Of a stretch of DNA of 64,000 bases, positions 1 to 9,666 are shown piece after piece. Origin of the DNA: Streptomyces sp. CG 926 (lineage in GTDB: Bacteria > Actinomycetota > Actinomycetes > Streptomycetales > Streptomycetaceae). The stretch's first letter is position 1, and each line of letters opens with the position of its first letter. The notes below the pieces were generated by a model. That model was not told the DNA's origin, did no database searches, and saw only the letters and a list, made by a program, of their open reading frames with translations. The position numbers and the translations under genes are program-made. The stretch spans positions 62,001-126,000 of the forward strand of contig NZ_QGGZ01000003.1 in NCBI RefSeq assembly GCF_003148825.1, read 5' to 3'.

Positions 1-314
1 GGCCGGTGCTCTCGGGCCGCGGCGAGGTCCTGCGCTCGTACGCGCTCATCATGTCGCACACCGACTACATCCAGTTCTTCCTCACCGACACCAAAGTGGC
101 CGTAATAGGTGATACCGCCCTGGTGACGTGTACGGAGAACATCCTCAGCGGCGGCCCCGCCGAGGACGGCGGCGAACTCGGCCCGCTCGTCGGTCAGCTC
201 GTCGTCGCGACGAATGTGTTCCGACGCACATCCGAGGGCTGGCGGCTCTGGTCCCACCACGGTTCTCCCGTCCTCACGGAGTCCGACGAGGACGAGGAGG
301 AGGACCCCTCCTGA
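1..314 (+). CDS. NTF2-like (SnoaL/ketosteroid-isomerase fold) protein, 5' truncated
   Basis: The reading frame is open at the left edge and ends with TGA at 312-314, so only the C-terminal ~103 residues are present. The segment IMSHTDYIQFFLTDTKVAVIGDTAL and the run ending in GWRLWSHHGSP fit the last strands of the nuclear-transport-factor-2 family, which is common next to folate genes in Streptomyces; the family match is by eye. The tail is very acidic (ESDEDEEED). A GTG at position 6 could be read as a start, but the conserved fold would then be cut short, so the gene more likely begins outside the window. Function is unknown; many family members bind small hydrophobic ligands. Confidence 0.6.
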   Translation, partial: PVLSGRGEVLRSYALIMSHTDYIQFFLTDTKVAVIGDTALVTCTENILSGGPAEDGGELGPLVGQLVVATNVFRRTSEGWRLWSHHGSPVLTESDEDEEEDPS

Positions 315-443
315 CCCCTCCGGCCGGAGCCGGACTGTTTCGCAGGTAAATTCGAAGACGGACGACGCCGACCGCACTCGGCGCAGCCATGGCCCCGGGG
401 AGCCCCGGGACCGGAAGCACCTACGAAAGCAGGAGTGATTCGC

Positions 444-803
444 GTGGATCGTGTCGCGCTGCGCGGCCTCAAGGCTCGCGGGCACCACGGCGTCTTCCCC
501 CGGGAACGCGAAGAAGGCCAGACCTTCATCGTCGACCTCGTGCTGCACCTCGACACCCGCCCCGCGGCGGCCGGAGACGACCTGGCTAAGACCGTGCATT
601 ACGGGGTAGTCGCGGAAGAAGTCGTCGACGTGGTCCAGGGTGAGCCCGTCGACCTCATCGAAACCCTGGCCGAGCGGATCGCCCAGCAGTGCCTCAAGCA
701 CGAAGCGGTGGCGCAGGTGGAGGTCGTCGTCCACAAGCCGGACGCGCCCATCACCGTCCCCTTCGACGACGTGACCATCACGATCACCCGGAGCCGCGCA
801 TGA
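444..803 (+). CDS. folB: dihydroneopterin aldolase FolB
   Basis: Converts 7,8-dihydroneopterin to 6-hydroxymethyl-dihydropterin and glycolaldehyde in cytoplasmic folate synthesis. The 119-residue product has the family length and the markers GHHGVFPREREEGQTF near the N-terminus, KTVHYGVVAEEV in the middle and a conserved lysine in VHKPDAPI. A GTG at 435 is also in frame, but the AGGAG at 431-435 would overlap it. The GTG at 444 sits 8 bases after that AGGAG and gives the usual VDRVALRGL start. The stop overlaps the folK start in an ATGA, so the pair is translationally coupled. Confidence 0.95.
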   Translation: MDRVALRGLKARGHHGVFPREREEGQTFIVDLVLHLDTRPAAAGDDLAKTVHYGVVAEEVVDVVQGEPVDLIETLAERIAQQCLKHEAVAQVEVVVHKPDAPITVPFDDVTITITRSRA

Positions 804-1408
804 ACAACGCACTGAACGCTCAGAGCGACCCCACCGTCCAGCCGGTACCCGCCTCCGTCGTCGAGACGGTCGACGCGGCGGACGTGACCCTGTCCAACCC
901 CAAATGGGCCGTGATCGCGCTCGGTGCGAACCTCGGTAACCGGCTGGAGACCCTGCAGGGCGCCATCGACGCCCTCGGCGACACCCCCGGCATGCGGGTC
1001 AAGGCCGTCTCCCCCGTCTACGAGACCGAGCCGTGGGGCGTCGACCCCGGCTCGCAGCCCTCGTACCTCAACGCGGTCGTCGCGGTGAAGACCACCCTGC
1101 CGCCGTCCTCGCTCCTGGAGCGCGCGCACGCCGTCGAGGAGGCCTTCGACCGCGTCCGCGAGGAGCGCTGGGGCCCGCGCACGATCGACGTGGACATCGT
1201 CGCGTACGCCGACCGCGTCTCCGACGACCCGGTCCTCACCCTCCCGCACCCGCGCGCCCACCAGCGTGCCTTCGTGCTGGCCCCCTGGCACGACATCGAC
1301 CCGGAGGCCCAGATCCCGGGCCGCGGCCCGGTCACGGCACTGCTGGCCGAAATCGGCCTGGTCGGCGTGACGCCGCGCCCCGACCTGGAACTCCACCTCC
1401 CCGAGTAG
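800..1408 (+). CDS. folK: 6-hydroxymethyl-7,8-dihydropterin pyrophosphokinase FolK
   Basis: Transfers pyrophosphate from ATP to 6-hydroxymethyl-dihydropterin, the step after FolB. The 202-residue protein has the family signature ALGANLGNRLETLQ at about residues 39-52, the substrate-loop element YETEPWG, and the metal/ATP motif WGPRTIDVDIV followed by LPHPRAHQRAFVLAP. About 34 residues precede the catalytic core, an extension typical of actinomycetes. The ATG overlaps the folB stop by 4 bases, so both are made from one message. Confidence 0.95.
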   Translation: MNNALNAQSDPTVQPVPASVVETVDAADVTLSNPKWAVIALGANLGNRLETLQGAIDALGDTPGMRVKAVSPVYETEPWGVDPGSQPSYLNAVVAVKTTLPPSSLLERAHAVEEAFDRVREERWGPRTIDVDIVAYADRVSDDPVLTLPHPRAHQRAFVLAPWHDIDPEAQIPGRGPVTALLAEIGLVGVTPRPDLELHLPE

Positions 1409-1454
1409 TCGTTAGCCTGTTCACGGCTACTCGCTGAAAGTGGGGAACAGGCAA

Positions 1455-1940
1455 GTGAAGCAACTGAGGCCGGCGGTCCTGGCGGGCATCTTCGTGGTCG
1501 CCGGGATCCTGTCCTGGGCGGGCGCGCGCCTGTGGAACGCCTACGGCACCCTGCCGGGCGTTCCGCTGGCCGCGCCGATCGTCCTGGGCGTCATCGCGGC
1601 GGTGCTGCTGGCCACGGCCCTGTCCATGCGCGCCCGCCTCAAGGCCCAGCGCGAGCGCCGCCCGGGCGCCAAGGGCGTGGAGCCGCTGATGGCGGCCCGC
1701 GCGGTGGTCTTCGGCCAGGCCAGTGCCCTGGTGGCGGCACTGGTGGCCGGCATGTACGGCGGTGTGGGCGTCTTCCTGCTGACCGATGCCCTCGACGTCC
1801 CCGCCCGCCGCGACCAGGCCTGGTACGCCGGCTTCTCGGTCCTGGCGGGTGCGGCGGTCATCGCCGCGGCCCTCTTCCTGGAGCACGTCCTGAAGCTCCC
1901 GGAGGACGAGGACCCGACCAAGGCCCCGGCCAAGGCCTAG
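1455..1940 (+). CDS. DUF3180 membrane protein
   Basis: A 161-residue membrane protein of unknown function that regularly follows folK in actinobacteria. Four hydrophobic segments are visible: at about residues 7-25, 35-57, 83-105 and 120-140. A basic cytoplasmic-type loop (MRARLKAQRERRPGAKG) lies between the second and third, and the tail EDEDPTKAPAKA is charged. A GTG at 1440 is in frame, but the GTG at 1455 has a GGGGA ribosome site at the right distance and yields the common VKQLRPAVLAG start. It is separated from folK by 46 bases and probably belongs to the same operon. Confidence 0.8.
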   Translation: MKQLRPAVLAGIFVVAGILSWAGARLWNAYGTLPGVPLAAPIVLGVIAAVLLATALSMRARLKAQRERRPGAKGVEPLMAARAVVFGQASALVAALVAGMYGGVGVFLLTDALDVPARRDQAWYAGFSVLAGAAVIAAALFLEHVLKLPEDEDPTKAPAKA

Positions 1941-2023
1941 GCCGTCTCTCGCGGGCGGCCAGGGCGCCTACCGGGGGTGGACGAGCCCCAGCCGCTCCCG
2001 GCCGTCCGCCCCGGACACCGGCC

Positions 2024-2632
2024 TCAGCGGGCCATGATCAGGCTCATGGCCTCGTTACGGGTGGCGGGGTCGCGGAGCTGGCCGCGGACCGCCGAGGTGA
2101 TGGTCTTCGCGCCGGGCTTGCGGACCCCACGCATGGTCATGCACATGTGCTCGCACTCGATGACCACGATGACCCCGCGCGGGTCCAGGATCTCCATGAG
2201 GGAGTCCGCGATCTGCGTGGTCAGGCGCTCCTGCACCTGCGGACGGCGGGCGAACACGTCCACGAGGCGGGCCAGCTTCGACAGGCCGGTGATCTTGCCG
2301 TCGGTGGACGGGATGTAGCCGACGTGCGCCACGCCGTGGAACGGGACCAGGTGGTGCTCACAGCTCGACATGACCTCGATGTCCTTCACCAGGACCATCT
2401 CGTCGTGGCCCAGGTCGAACGTCGTCGTCAGGACCTCTTCGGGCTTCTGGTACAGCCCGGCGAATATCTCCCGGTACGACCGCGCCACGCGCGCCGGGGT
2501 CTCCAGGAGGCCCTCGCGGTCCGGGTCCTCGCCGACCGCGATCAGGAGCTCACGGACCGCCGCCTCGGCGCGCTTCTCGTCGAACACACCGATCGTGCCC
2601 TCGTCACCGGTCAGGGTCACTGGGTCGGTCAT
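2024..2632 (-). CDS. folE: GTP cyclohydrolase I FolE
   Basis: Opens GTP to 7,8-dihydroneopterin triphosphate, the first committed step of folate synthesis. The 202-residue protein carries the zinc ligands Cys91 and His94 in [12 protein letters not shown] and the third cysteine in [11 protein letters not shown], plus the substrate signature [20 protein letters not shown]. It converges with folB-folK-DUF3180 and lies downstream of ftsH on the same strand. A strong hairpin separates it from ftsH, so it probably has its own promoter in the gap 2633-2673. Confidence 0.95.
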   Translation of the reverse strand: MTDPVTLTGDEGTIGVFDEKRAEAAVRELLIAVGEDPDREGLLETPARVARSYREIFAGLYQKPEEVLTTTFDLGHDEMVLVKDIEVMSSCEHHLVPFHGVAHVGYIPSTDGKITGLSKLARLVDVFARRPQVQERLTTQIADSLMEILDPRGVIVVIECEHMCMTMRGVRKPGAKTITSAVRGQLRDPATRNEAMSLIMAR

Positions 2633-2673
2633 CTCATCCTCGTTCCTGTCCGAACACGCGGTCGTACGAATAT

Positions 2674-2709
2674 GCCGCGCCCCCCAGGCTAGAACCTGGG
2701 GGGCGCGGC
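2674..2709 (-). terminator. rho-independent-type hairpin after ftsH
   Basis: A near-perfect inverted repeat: GCCGCGCCCCCCAGG pairs with CCTGGGGGGCGCGGC around a short AGAA-containing loop. It begins 28 bases after the ftsH stop and ends 41 bases before the folE start. As usual in Streptomyces there is no long U tract. Confidence 0.7.
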
Positions 2710-2737
2710 TTCCATTCCGGGTGGGTCGAGCCGCCCG

Positions 2738-4765
2738 TTACTCGGGGCGGTCCTCGGGAGCCACTTCGATGCCCTTCTCCGTGGAGACCGGCAGGGCGGT
2801 GGCCGACGTGCCGTTCGCCGAGTTCGTCAGCTGGAGCTCCTTGGGAGAGAGCACCGGCGGACGGGTGGAGGGGGTGCGGCGGGAGGAGCCGGTCCACGCG
2901 GGGCGGGCCGGACGCTTCACGATCGTGGAGAAGATCTCGGCGATCTGCTCCTTGTTCAGCGTCTCCTTCTCCAGCAGCGCGAGGACCAGGTTGTCGAGGA
3001 CGTCGCGGTTCTCGACCAGGATCTCCCAGGCCTCGTTGTGCGCGGTCTCGATGAGCTTCTTGACCTCTTCGTCGACCAGCGCCGCGACCTCTTCCGAGTA
3101 GTCCCGCGGGTGCGACATCTCGCGCCCCAGGAACGGCTCGGTGTTGTCGCCGCCGAACTTGATCGCACCGAGACGCTCGGTCATGCCGTACTGCGTGACC
3201 ATGGCCCGCGCCGTGGCGGTGGCCTTCTCGATGTCGTTCGCCGCGCCGGTGGTCGGGTCGTGGAAGACCAGCTCCTCCGCCGCGCGCCCACCCAGCATGT
3301 ACGCCAGCTGGTCGAGCATCTCGTTGCGCGTGGTCGAGTACTTGTCCTCGTCGGGCAGGACCATGGTGTAACCCAGGGCCCGACCGCGGGACAGGATCGT
3401 GATCTTGTGGACCGGGTCGGAGTTCGGGGAGGCCGCCGCGACCAGGGCGTGTCCGCCCTCGTGGTACGCGGTGATCTTCTTTTCCCGGTCCGACATGATC
3501 CGGGTCCGCTTCTGCGGGCCCGCCACGACGCGGTCGATCGCCTCGTCCAGCGAGTGGTTGTCGATCAGCTTCTTGTCCGAGCGGGCCGTGAGCAGCGCGG
3601 CCTCGTTCAGGACGTTGGAGAGATCGGCACCGGTGAAGCCGGGCGTGCGACGGGCGACCGCGCCCAGGTCGACGTCCGGGGCGACCGGCTTGCCCTTCTG
3701 GTGGACCTTGAGGATCTCCAGACGGCCCTGCATGTCCGGACGGTCGACCGCGATCTGCCGGTCGAAGCGGCCCGGGCGCAGCAGCGCCGGGTCGAGGATG
3801 TCCGGGCGGTTCGTGGCGGCGATCAGGATGACGCCGCCCTTCACGTCGAAGCCGTCCATCTCGACCAGCAGCTGGTTGAGGGTCTGCTCGCGCTCGTCGT
3901 GACCGCCGCCCAGACCCGCACCGCGGTGCCGGCCGACGGCGTCGATCTCGTCGACGAAGACGATCGCCGGAGCGTTGGCCTTGGCCTGTTCGAACAGGTC
4001 ACGGACACGCGAGGCACCGACACCGACGAACATCTCGACGAAGTCGGACCCGGAGATCGAGTAGAAGGGGACGCCGGCCTCGCCCGCGACGGCACGCGCC
4101 AGCAGGGTCTTGCCGGTGCCGGGCGGGCCGTACAGCAGCACACCCTTGGGGATCTTGGCGCCGACGGCCTGGAACTTCGCCGGCTCCTGGAGGAACTCCT
4201 TGATCTCGTGGAGTTCCTCGACGGCCTCGTCCGAGCCCGCGACATCGGCGAACGTGGTCTTCGGGGTGTCCTTGGTGATGAGCTTGGCCTTGGACTTCCC
4301 GAAGTTCATGACTCGGGAGCCGCCGCCCTGCATCTGGTTCATCAGGAACAGGAAGACAACGACGATGAGCACGAAGGGCAGGAGCGAGAGCAGCACGCTC
4401 AGGAACGGGCTGGTCTTGTCCGGCGTGACGGAGTACCCGTCCGGGATCTGACCGGCGTCGTACTTGGTCTGGAGGCTCTGGGCGAGCTGGACGCCCTGAT
4501 CCCCGATGTAGTTGGCCTGGAACTTGGTGCCGTCGTGCTTGCCGAGCTTCTCGCCTTGCTTGAGCTCGATCTTGATCATCTGGCTGTCGCCGGTGGTCAG
4601 CTTGGCTGTCTCCACCTGGCCAGTGTTGATCGCCTTGATGACCTCGCTGGTGTCCACCGACTTGTAGCCGCCGCCGGAGCCGACGACATTCATCAACACG
4701 ACCACGGCGAGGACGGCCAGCACGATCCACATGACCGGCCCACGGAAGTATCGCTTCACGTCCAT
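2738..4765 (-). CDS. ftsH: ATP-dependent zinc metalloprotease FtsH
   Basis: Membrane-anchored AAA+ protease that degrades misassembled membrane proteins and short-lived regulators. The 675-residue chain has a transmembrane helix at about 11-28, an extracytoplasmic domain, a second helix at about 121-142, Walker A GPPGTGKT at 213-220, Walker B VFVDEID around 268-274, an SRH region ending RPGRFDRQI, and the zinc site HEGGH at 435-439. The C-terminal ~50 residues are proline/serine-rich and variable, as in other actinomycetes. The ATG is preceded by a perfect 17-base palindrome lying between it and a distant GGAGGG, an unusual leader for this gene. Confidence 0.97.
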   Translation of the reverse strand: MDVKRYFRGPVMWIVLAVLAVVVLMNVVGSGGGYKSVDTSEVIKAINTGQVETAKLTTGDSQMIKIELKQGEKLGKHDGTKFQANYIGDQGVQLAQSLQTKYDAGQIPDGYSVTPDKTSPFLSVLLSLLPFVLIVVVFLFLMNQMQGGGSRVMNFGKSKAKLITKDTPKTTFADVAGSDEAVEELHEIKEFLQEPAKFQAVGAKIPKGVLLYGPPGTGKTLLARAVAGEAGVPFYSISGSDFVEMFVGVGASRVRDLFEQAKANAPAIVFVDEIDAVGRHRGAGLGGGHDEREQTLNQLLVEMDGFDVKGGVILIAATNRPDILDPALLRPGRFDRQIAVDRPDMQGRLEILKVHQKGKPVAPDVDLGAVARRTPGFTGADLSNVLNEAALLTARSDKKLIDNHSLDEAIDRVVAGPQKRTRIMSDREKKITAYHEGGHALVAAASPNSDPVHKITILSRGRALGYTMVLPDEDKYSTTRNEMLDQLAYMLGGRAAEELVFHDPTTGAANDIEKATATARAMVTQYGMTERLGAIKFGGDNTEPFLGREMSHPRDYSEEVAALVDEEVKKLIETAHNEAWEILVENRDVLDNLVLALLEKETLNKEQIAEIFSTIVKRPARPAWTGSSRRTPSTRPPVLSPKELQLTNSANGTSATALPVSTEKGIEVAPEDRPE

Positions 4766-4771
4766 CCATAC

Positions 4772-4788
4772 GGGACGCCAGGCGTCCC
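4772..4788. promoter_or_regulatory. perfect palindrome in the ftsH leader
   Basis: GGGACGCCAGGCGTCCC has two 8-base arms around one central base and ends 6 bases before the ftsH ATG. On the ftsH message it would form a stem where the ribosome site is expected; the only good purine-rich site (GGAGGG) is upstream of the stem. It could be a protein operator or a translational switch; which one is inference. Confidence 0.5.
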
Positions 4789-4979
4789 GTCCCTCCTGCC
4801 CGTAGGTAAATGCTGCTGTGAGTAAAGACTGTTCTTCGGAATGTACCCCTGAATTGTCACCCGCGGCCCTGTGGGACGGCTGACAGACCCGCCTTCCCCT
4901 GCTTCAACGCCGGGAATCGCCCCCAGGTTCCCCGCAGGCTCGGCGGGGTTCCCGGGGACGGGGGGCGGGCGGGGGTGGA

Positions 4980-5540
4980 TCAGCCGCCGTAGACGTGCGG
5001 GGCGAGCGTGCCGACGAACGGCAGGTTGCGGTACTTCTCCGCGTAGTCCAGGCCGTAGCCCACGACGAACTCGTTGGGGATGTCGAAGCCGACCCACTTC
5101 ACGTCGATCGCGACCTTCGCCGCCTCGGGCTTGCGCAGCAGCGTGACGACCTCCAGGGAGGCCGGCTGGCGGGAGCCCAGGTTCGACAGCAGCCAGGACA
5201 GCGTCAGACCCGAGTCGATGATGTCCTCGACGATCAGGACGTGCTTGTCCTTGATGTCGGTGTCCAGGTCCTTGAGGATCCGCACCACACCGGAGGACTG
5301 GGTCCCGGCGCCGTACGAGGACACCGCCATCCAGTCCATGGTGAGCGGGGTGGACAAGGCGCGCGCCAGGTCCGCCATCACCATCACGGCGCCCTTGAGC
5401 ACACCGACGATGAGCAGGTCCTTGCCCGCGTACTCCGCGTCGATCTTCGCGGCCAGCTCGGCCAGCTTCGCGTCGATCTCTTCCTTGGTGATGAGCACCG
5501 ACTGGAGGTCGCTGCCCATGTCCTTCTCGTCCACCCGCAT
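4980..5540 (-). CDS. hpt: hypoxanthine phosphoribosyltransferase Hpt
   Basis: Salvages hypoxanthine (and often guanine) to IMP/GMP using PRPP in the cytoplasm. The 186-residue protein has the PRPP-binding loop [18 protein letters not shown], the early [15 protein letters not shown] strand-loop, and the purine-contacting [26 protein letters not shown] near the end. The ATG at 5540 is chosen; an ATG at 5519 is possible and neither has a strong ribosome site. The gene follows tilS with a 65-base gap and precedes ftsH, the conserved tilS-hpt-ftsH order. Confidence 0.95.
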   Translation of the reverse strand: MRVDEKDMGSDLQSVLITKEEIDAKLAELAAKIDAEYAGKDLLIVGVLKGAVMVMADLARALSTPLTMDWMAVSSYGAGTQSSGVVRILKDLDTDIKDKHVLIVEDIIDSGLTLSWLLSNLGSRQPASLEVVTLLRKPEAAKVAIDVKWVGFDIPNEFVVGYGLDYAEKYRNLPFVGTLAPHVYGG

Positions 5541-5605
5541 CACTTTCGTTGTCGGCCGGGGCTCCGGGGGCGACCCCGGAGGACTCAGCCGTGTTTCAGC
5601 ACCAA

Positions 5606-6652
5606 TCAGCCCTGCCGGATGACAAGTCTGCCACCCTGCCGCTGGGCCTCGACCCGGCCGGGCAGGTTGATGGCGCCCTGACCCCGCCATCCGGTGATGA
5701 GACGGTCGACTTCTTCGATGTGGCGGGCGAAGAGGGAGCCCGCGGGAGACCCCGCCGCGACGACGGCCCTGCGCAGCACGCGGCGGCGGACGGCCGGGGG
5801 CAGGGCGTAGAGCTTGGCGCACTCCAGGCGGCCGTCCGCGTCGCGTACGCCGGTCTCCGCCTCGGCGGCCCAGGCGTCCAGGGCGTCGGCGTCGTCGCGG
5901 GAGAGCTGCGCGGTGCGGGCGAGCGCCTCGACGACCCCCTTGCCGAGCGCCTTCTCGAGGGCGGGCAGCCCCTCGTGGCGCAGCCGGGAGCGGGTGTAGG
6001 CGGGGTCGATGTTGTGCGGGTCGTCCCAGACGGGGAGGGACTGGACCATGCAGGCCTTGCGGGCGGTCTGCCGGTCGACCTGGAGGAAGGGGCGGCGGTA
6101 GCGGTTCGTGCGGCCGGCGGACCCGCCGGAGACCTCGGGCATGCCGGAGAGCGAACGGATGCCGGAGCCGCGGGCCAGGCCCAGCAGGACGGTTTCGGCT
6201 TGATCGTCCCGGGTGTGGCCGAGCAGCACGGCGGCGGCGCCCAGGCGGTCCGCGGCCTCGTCCAGGGCCCCGTAGCGGGCGTCGCGGGCGGCGGCCTCGG
6301 GTCCGCCGTCGCGGCCGACGCGCACGGCGACGGACTCCACCGGGTCGAGCCGGAGTGCGGTCATGCGGGTGACGACCTCGGCGGCGCGCAGGTCGGAGCC
6401 GGGCTGCAGTCCGTGGTCGACGGTGATGCCGCCGGCCCGGATGCCGAGCTTGGGGGCCTCGAAGGCGAGGGCGGAGGCGAGCGCCATGGAGTCCGCGCCG
6501 CCGGAGCAGGCGACGAGGACGAGCGGCAGGGGGCCCCCGGGGCGGCGGGGGGCGGCGGGACTGCCTGTGTGGTCGGTGAGGTCGGTGAGGACGTCGTGGA
6601 GTACGCGGCGGACCGCCAGGCGTATCGCCGCGACCGCAGGATGGGGACCCAT
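5606..6652 (-). CDS. tilS: tRNA(Ile)-lysidine synthetase TilS
   Basis: Attaches lysine to C34 of the tRNA-Ile that reads AUA, using ATP. The 348-residue protein has the N-type PP-loop [10 protein letters not shown] at about residues 49-58, the following [35 protein letters not shown], and the [31 protein letters not shown] core. Length matches the short actinobacterial form, which lacks the large C-terminal extension of E. coli TilS. The start at 6652 gives a short, variable N-terminus. It heads the tilS-hpt-ftsH group. Confidence 0.93.
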   Translation of the reverse strand: MGPHPAVAAIRLAVRRVLHDVLTDLTDHTGSPAAPRRPGGPLPLVLVACSGGADSMALASALAFEAPKLGIRAGGITVDHGLQPGSDLRAAEVVTRMTALRLDPVESVAVRVGRDGGPEAAARDARYGALDEAADRLGAAAVLLGHTRDDQAETVLLGLARGSGIRSLSGMPEVSGGSAGRTNRYRRPFLQVDRQTARKACMVQSLPVWDDPHNIDPAYTRSRLRHEGLPALEKALGKGVVEALARTAQLSRDDADALDAWAAEAETGVRDADGRLECAKLYALPPAVRRRVLRRAVVAAGSPAGSLFARHIEEVDRLITGWRGQGAINLPGRVEAQRQGGRLVIRQG

Positions 6653-6752
6653 GTCCGGTGCCCTTCGATGGAGTTCGGATGCCTCGGAGGCGTTGGGGTG
6701 GTGTGCTGGGGTGCTGCTGCCCGGCTGCCCCCGCGGAACGGGAGGATGTCAC

Positions 6753-6860
6753 TCAGAGTGCGTCGATGGTGACAGAACCGAGCCGTTCCCCGAGCATCGC
6801 ACGCCCTTCCACGGCCCACGGTCCCTCGGACGGGTGACGCTGCTTCCCCCAGTGAGACAT
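6753..6860 (-). CDS. possible 35-residue small ORF upstream of tilS
   Basis: An ATG at 6860, preceded by a GGGGG-type ribosome site 7 bases upstream, opens a 35-codon frame ending at 6753. The product begins MSHWGKQRHPSEGPWAVEGR. It starts 17 bases after the DUF2342 gene stop and ends 101 bases before tilS, all on the minus strand. I do not recognise it. Without it this 224-base gap would hold only the tilS leader. Whether it is translated cannot be decided from sequence alone. Confidence 0.3.
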   Translation of the reverse strand: MSHWGKQRHPSEGPWAVEGRAMLGERLGSVTIDAL

Positions 6861-6876
6861 GTTTACGCCCCCTGTG

Positions 6877-8016
6877 TCACTCCGCTTCGCTCGGTTCGCT
6901 CCCCTTACGGTGCACGCGTGCCACCCAGTCGGCGGGGCTGGCGATCTCGGCCTTGGTCGGCAGTGTGTTCGGGGAGGTCCACACCCGGTTGAAGCCGTCC
7001 ATGCCCACCTGGCCGACGACGGCGCGCACGAAGCGCTCGCCGTCGCGGTACTGGCGCAGCTTGGCATCGAGGCCCAACAGCTTGCGCAGGGCGACGTCGA
7101 GGCGGCCGGCGCCGCTGGCCCGGCGCTGCTGGAACTTCTCGCGGATCTCGGCGACCGAGGGCACCACCTGGGGGCCGACCCCGTCCATCACGAAGTCGGC
7201 GTGGCCTTCCAGCAGGGACATGACGGCCGTCAGACGGCCCAGGATCTCGCGCTGCTCCGGGGTCTGTACGAGTTCCACGAGGGAGCGTCCCTCGTCCCCC
7301 TGGTCGGTGTCGGGGCGGGCGCCCGCGAAGGACTGGGCGGCCTCGCGGAGGCGTTCCAGGACGGTGGACGGGTCGACCTCGGTGGCGCCGAGAAACGTCT
7401 GGATTTCGCCTTCGAGGTGCTCGCGCAGCCACGGGACGGCCGTGAACTGTGTACGGTGCGTCTCCTCGTGCAGGCAGACCCAGAGCCGGAAGTCGTGGGG
7501 GTGCACCTCCAACTCGCGCTCGACGTGCACGATGTTGGGCGCGACGAGCAGCAGCCGGCCACCGCCGGCGCCGGGCAGGTCCCGGGTGACCGGTGCGAAG
7601 GTCTCGTACTGGCCCAGGACCCGGGAGGCCAGGAAGCTCAGCAGCATCCCCAGTTCGACGCCGGTGACCTTGCCGCCGACGGCGCCGAGGACGGCTCCGC
7701 CGGTGGTGCCCGCGCGGCGGTCCTGCATCTTGCCGAGCAGCGGCTGGAGCAGCTCGCGGAATCCGGCGACGTTGGCCTTGACCCAGCCGGCCCGGTCGAC
7801 GACCAGGACGGGCGTGTCGGGGACGGTCACCCCCTCGGGGATCATCCGGGTGAACTCGCGCACGTGCCGTTCCGAGGTCTTGGCGTGCCGCCGCAGCTCC
7901 GCGACGACGGCCCGCGCCTCGTCCCGGGTGACCTCCGGGCCGGGTCGTACCAGTCGGGTCGCGGTCGCCACCGCGAGGTTCCAGTCGACCATCTCCGCAC
8001 CACCGATGCTCGTCAT
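6877..8016 (-). CDS. DUF2342 zinc-dependent metalloprotease family protein
   Basis: A 379-residue member of the actinobacterial family often annotated as a zinc-dependent metalloprotease or 'F420 biosynthesis associated' protein. The metal motif HEETH lies in LWVCLHEETHRTQFTAVPWLREHLEG, followed by LLEGHADFVMD, which probably supplies the third ligand. No signal peptide or transmembrane helix is obvious, so it is probably cytoplasmic. The substrate is unknown. The ATG at 8016 is used; the second methionine (MVDWNLAVATATRLV) nine residues in is equally plausible. The gene follows dacB with a 38-base gap and precedes tilS, the usual Streptomyces arrangement. Confidence 0.85.
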   Translation of the reverse strand: MTSIGGAEMVDWNLAVATATRLVRPGPEVTRDEARAVVAELRRHAKTSERHVREFTRMIPEGVTVPDTPVLVVDRAGWVKANVAGFRELLQPLLGKMQDRRAGTTGGAVLGAVGGKVTGVELGMLLSFLASRVLGQYETFAPVTRDLPGAGGGRLLLVAPNIVHVERELEVHPHDFRLWVCLHEETHRTQFTAVPWLREHLEGEIQTFLGATEVDPSTVLERLREAAQSFAGARPDTDQGDEGRSLVELVQTPEQREILGRLTAVMSLLEGHADFVMDGVGPQVVPSVAEIREKFQQRRASGAGRLDVALRKLLGLDAKLRQYRDGERFVRAVVGQVGMDGFNRVWTSPNTLPTKAEIASPADWVARVHRKGSEPSEAE

Positions 8017-8054
8017 GCGTCAACCGTACGTGGACCGGCCCTTCTACGGACCCC

Positions 8055-9503
8055 CTACGAAGCGGTCGCGACGGCGGCGGCCAGCTTGTCGAGGGCCTTC
8101 TCCGCGCTCTCGGGGCCGGGGCTGTTCGCCGTGAGGAAGGCGAAGGCGAGCAGTCGGCCGGAGGAGTCGACGACCGTCCCGGAGAGCGAGTTCACCCCGG
8201 TCAGGGTGCCGGTCTTGGCGCGGAGCAGGCCGGCGGCCGGGGAGGTGCCGGAGTTGCGGCCCTTCAGGGTTCCGGTGAATCCGGCGACGGGCAGTCCGGT
8301 GAGGACCGGGCGCAGCTCGGGGCGAGCGGGATCGGCGGCCTTGGTGAGGAGCCCGGTCAGCAGGCCGGCGCTGACCTTGTCGGCGCGGTTCAGGCCGCTG
8401 CCGTCGGCGAAGCGGGAGCCGGCGGTGTCGATGCCGAGGGCGGTGAGCCGGTCGGTGACGGCCTTCTCGGCGCCTTCGAAGCTCGCGGGTCGGCCGGAGG
8501 CCAGGGCGGTCTGGCGGGCGAGGGCCTCGGCGATGTCGTTGTCGCTGTTGGTCAGCATCCGCTCGACGAGCCCGCCGATCGGGGTGGAGAGGGTGACGGC
8601 CAGCGGCTGGACCCCGGCGGCGGCCCGGGCCTTCGCCGGTTCGCCGGTGACCTTGATGCCGCGCTCGGCCAGCAGGGTGCCGAAGGCGCGGGCGGCGTCG
8701 CGGGAGGGGTCCTCGGAGCGGTCCACGGGCCCGGAGGCGGAGTCGTCGGGGCGGCCCTCGTCGGCCGTCAGGGCGGTCACGGGAGCGATGTTGGGGTTGC
8801 CGCCGATCGGGTGGCGGACGGGTCCGGTGTAGAGGCTGTCGTCGTAGCCGAGGGTCACCGTGTCGGTGCCGGCGGCCTTGAGGGCCTGCGCGGTGTCGGC
8901 GGCGAGGGCGACGAGGCTGCCGCCGGATCCCGCGGGGCGCTTCTTCTTCGCGGTGAGGGAGGGGTCGCCCCCGCCGACCAGGACGATCTGTCCGGGGGCG
9001 GCGCCGGGCGTGACGGTGGTCCGGATCCGGTGCTCGGGCCCGAGGGCGGCCAGCACGGCCGCGGCGGTGACGATCTTGACGGTGGAGGCGGGGGTCATCG
9101 CGTCCCGCGCCCCGGAGTCGTAGAGGACCTGCCCGGTGGCGGTGTCGACCACGGACGCGGTACGGACGGTGCCCAGCGCGGGATCGGCGAGCAGCGGCTT
9201 CAGGGCGGCGCCCAGGCCGTCGGCGGAGGCGGGCTCGGCGGGGGCGCTCTGCGCGCGCGGGGCGCCGGGGCCGATCGCGCCGAGCACCCCGGGGGCGCTG
9301 GGCGCGGCCTCGGGCAAGGTGCCGGAACGGGCCCCTCCACCGTGATCTGCGCCACCCGTACGGTCCCAGGAGGCGGCTCTGTCCCGCTCGGCCTTACGCT
9401 GGCCGGAGTCCCAAGGACCGGCCGCGGTCACCGCTGCCACCGACAGGGCGAGGCCGGCGACGGCCGACCCTGCGATGAGCTGCCAGGTCTTGACCAATGG
9501 CAC
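8055..9503 (-). CDS. dacB: D-alanyl-D-alanine carboxypeptidase/endopeptidase (PBP4, DacB type)
   Basis: Trims or cleaves peptidoglycan peptides outside the membrane. The 482-residue protein has an N-terminal membrane/signal segment (LIAGSAVAGLALSVAAVTAA), an alanine/proline-rich linker, and all three class-C PBP motifs: SxxK in PASTVKIV, SxN in TNSDNDIAE and KTG in RAKTGTLTG. The start chosen is GTG 9503, which follows a GGGG-rich site and gives VPLVKTWQLIAGS. An in-frame start at 9548 would add a polar stretch before the signal anchor. It is divergent from ppa across 163 bases that must hold both promoters. Confidence 0.92.
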   Translation of the reverse strand: MPLVKTWQLIAGSAVAGLALSVAAVTAAGPWDSGQRKAERDRAASWDRTGGADHGGGARSGTLPEAAPSAPGVLGAIGPGAPRAQSAPAEPASADGLGAALKPLLADPALGTVRTASVVDTATGQVLYDSGARDAMTPASTVKIVTAAAVLAALGPEHRIRTTVTPGAAPGQIVLVGGGDPSLTAKKKRPAGSGGSLVALAADTAQALKAAGTDTVTLGYDDSLYTGPVRHPIGGNPNIAPVTALTADEGRPDDSASGPVDRSEDPSRDAARAFGTLLAERGIKVTGEPAKARAAAGVQPLAVTLSTPIGGLVERMLTNSDNDIAEALARQTALASGRPASFEGAEKAVTDRLTALGIDTAGSRFADGSGLNRADKVSAGLLTGLLTKAADPARPELRPVLTGLPVAGFTGTLKGRNSGTSPAAGLLRAKTGTLTGVNSLSGTVVDSSGRLLAFAFLTANSPGPESAEKALDKLAAAVATAS

Positions 9504-9666
9504 CTCGGACCAGCCCCTTTCGCGATCACACATATGCGTGAGGGACACTTAACCACTGCGTCTTGCCGCGAGCATGGCACCCCACCCGGCAGGGCTGGGA
9601 CGGACGCGCACGCAGATGAATCGACGCAGTCCCGAAGCAATGCAGCTGATCATGGAGGAGCAGGAC

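Noticed and set aside
8055..9548. Longer dacB start at 9548
   Set aside because: It adds a polar stretch before the signal anchor; GTG 9503 has a better ribosome site and normal signal layout.
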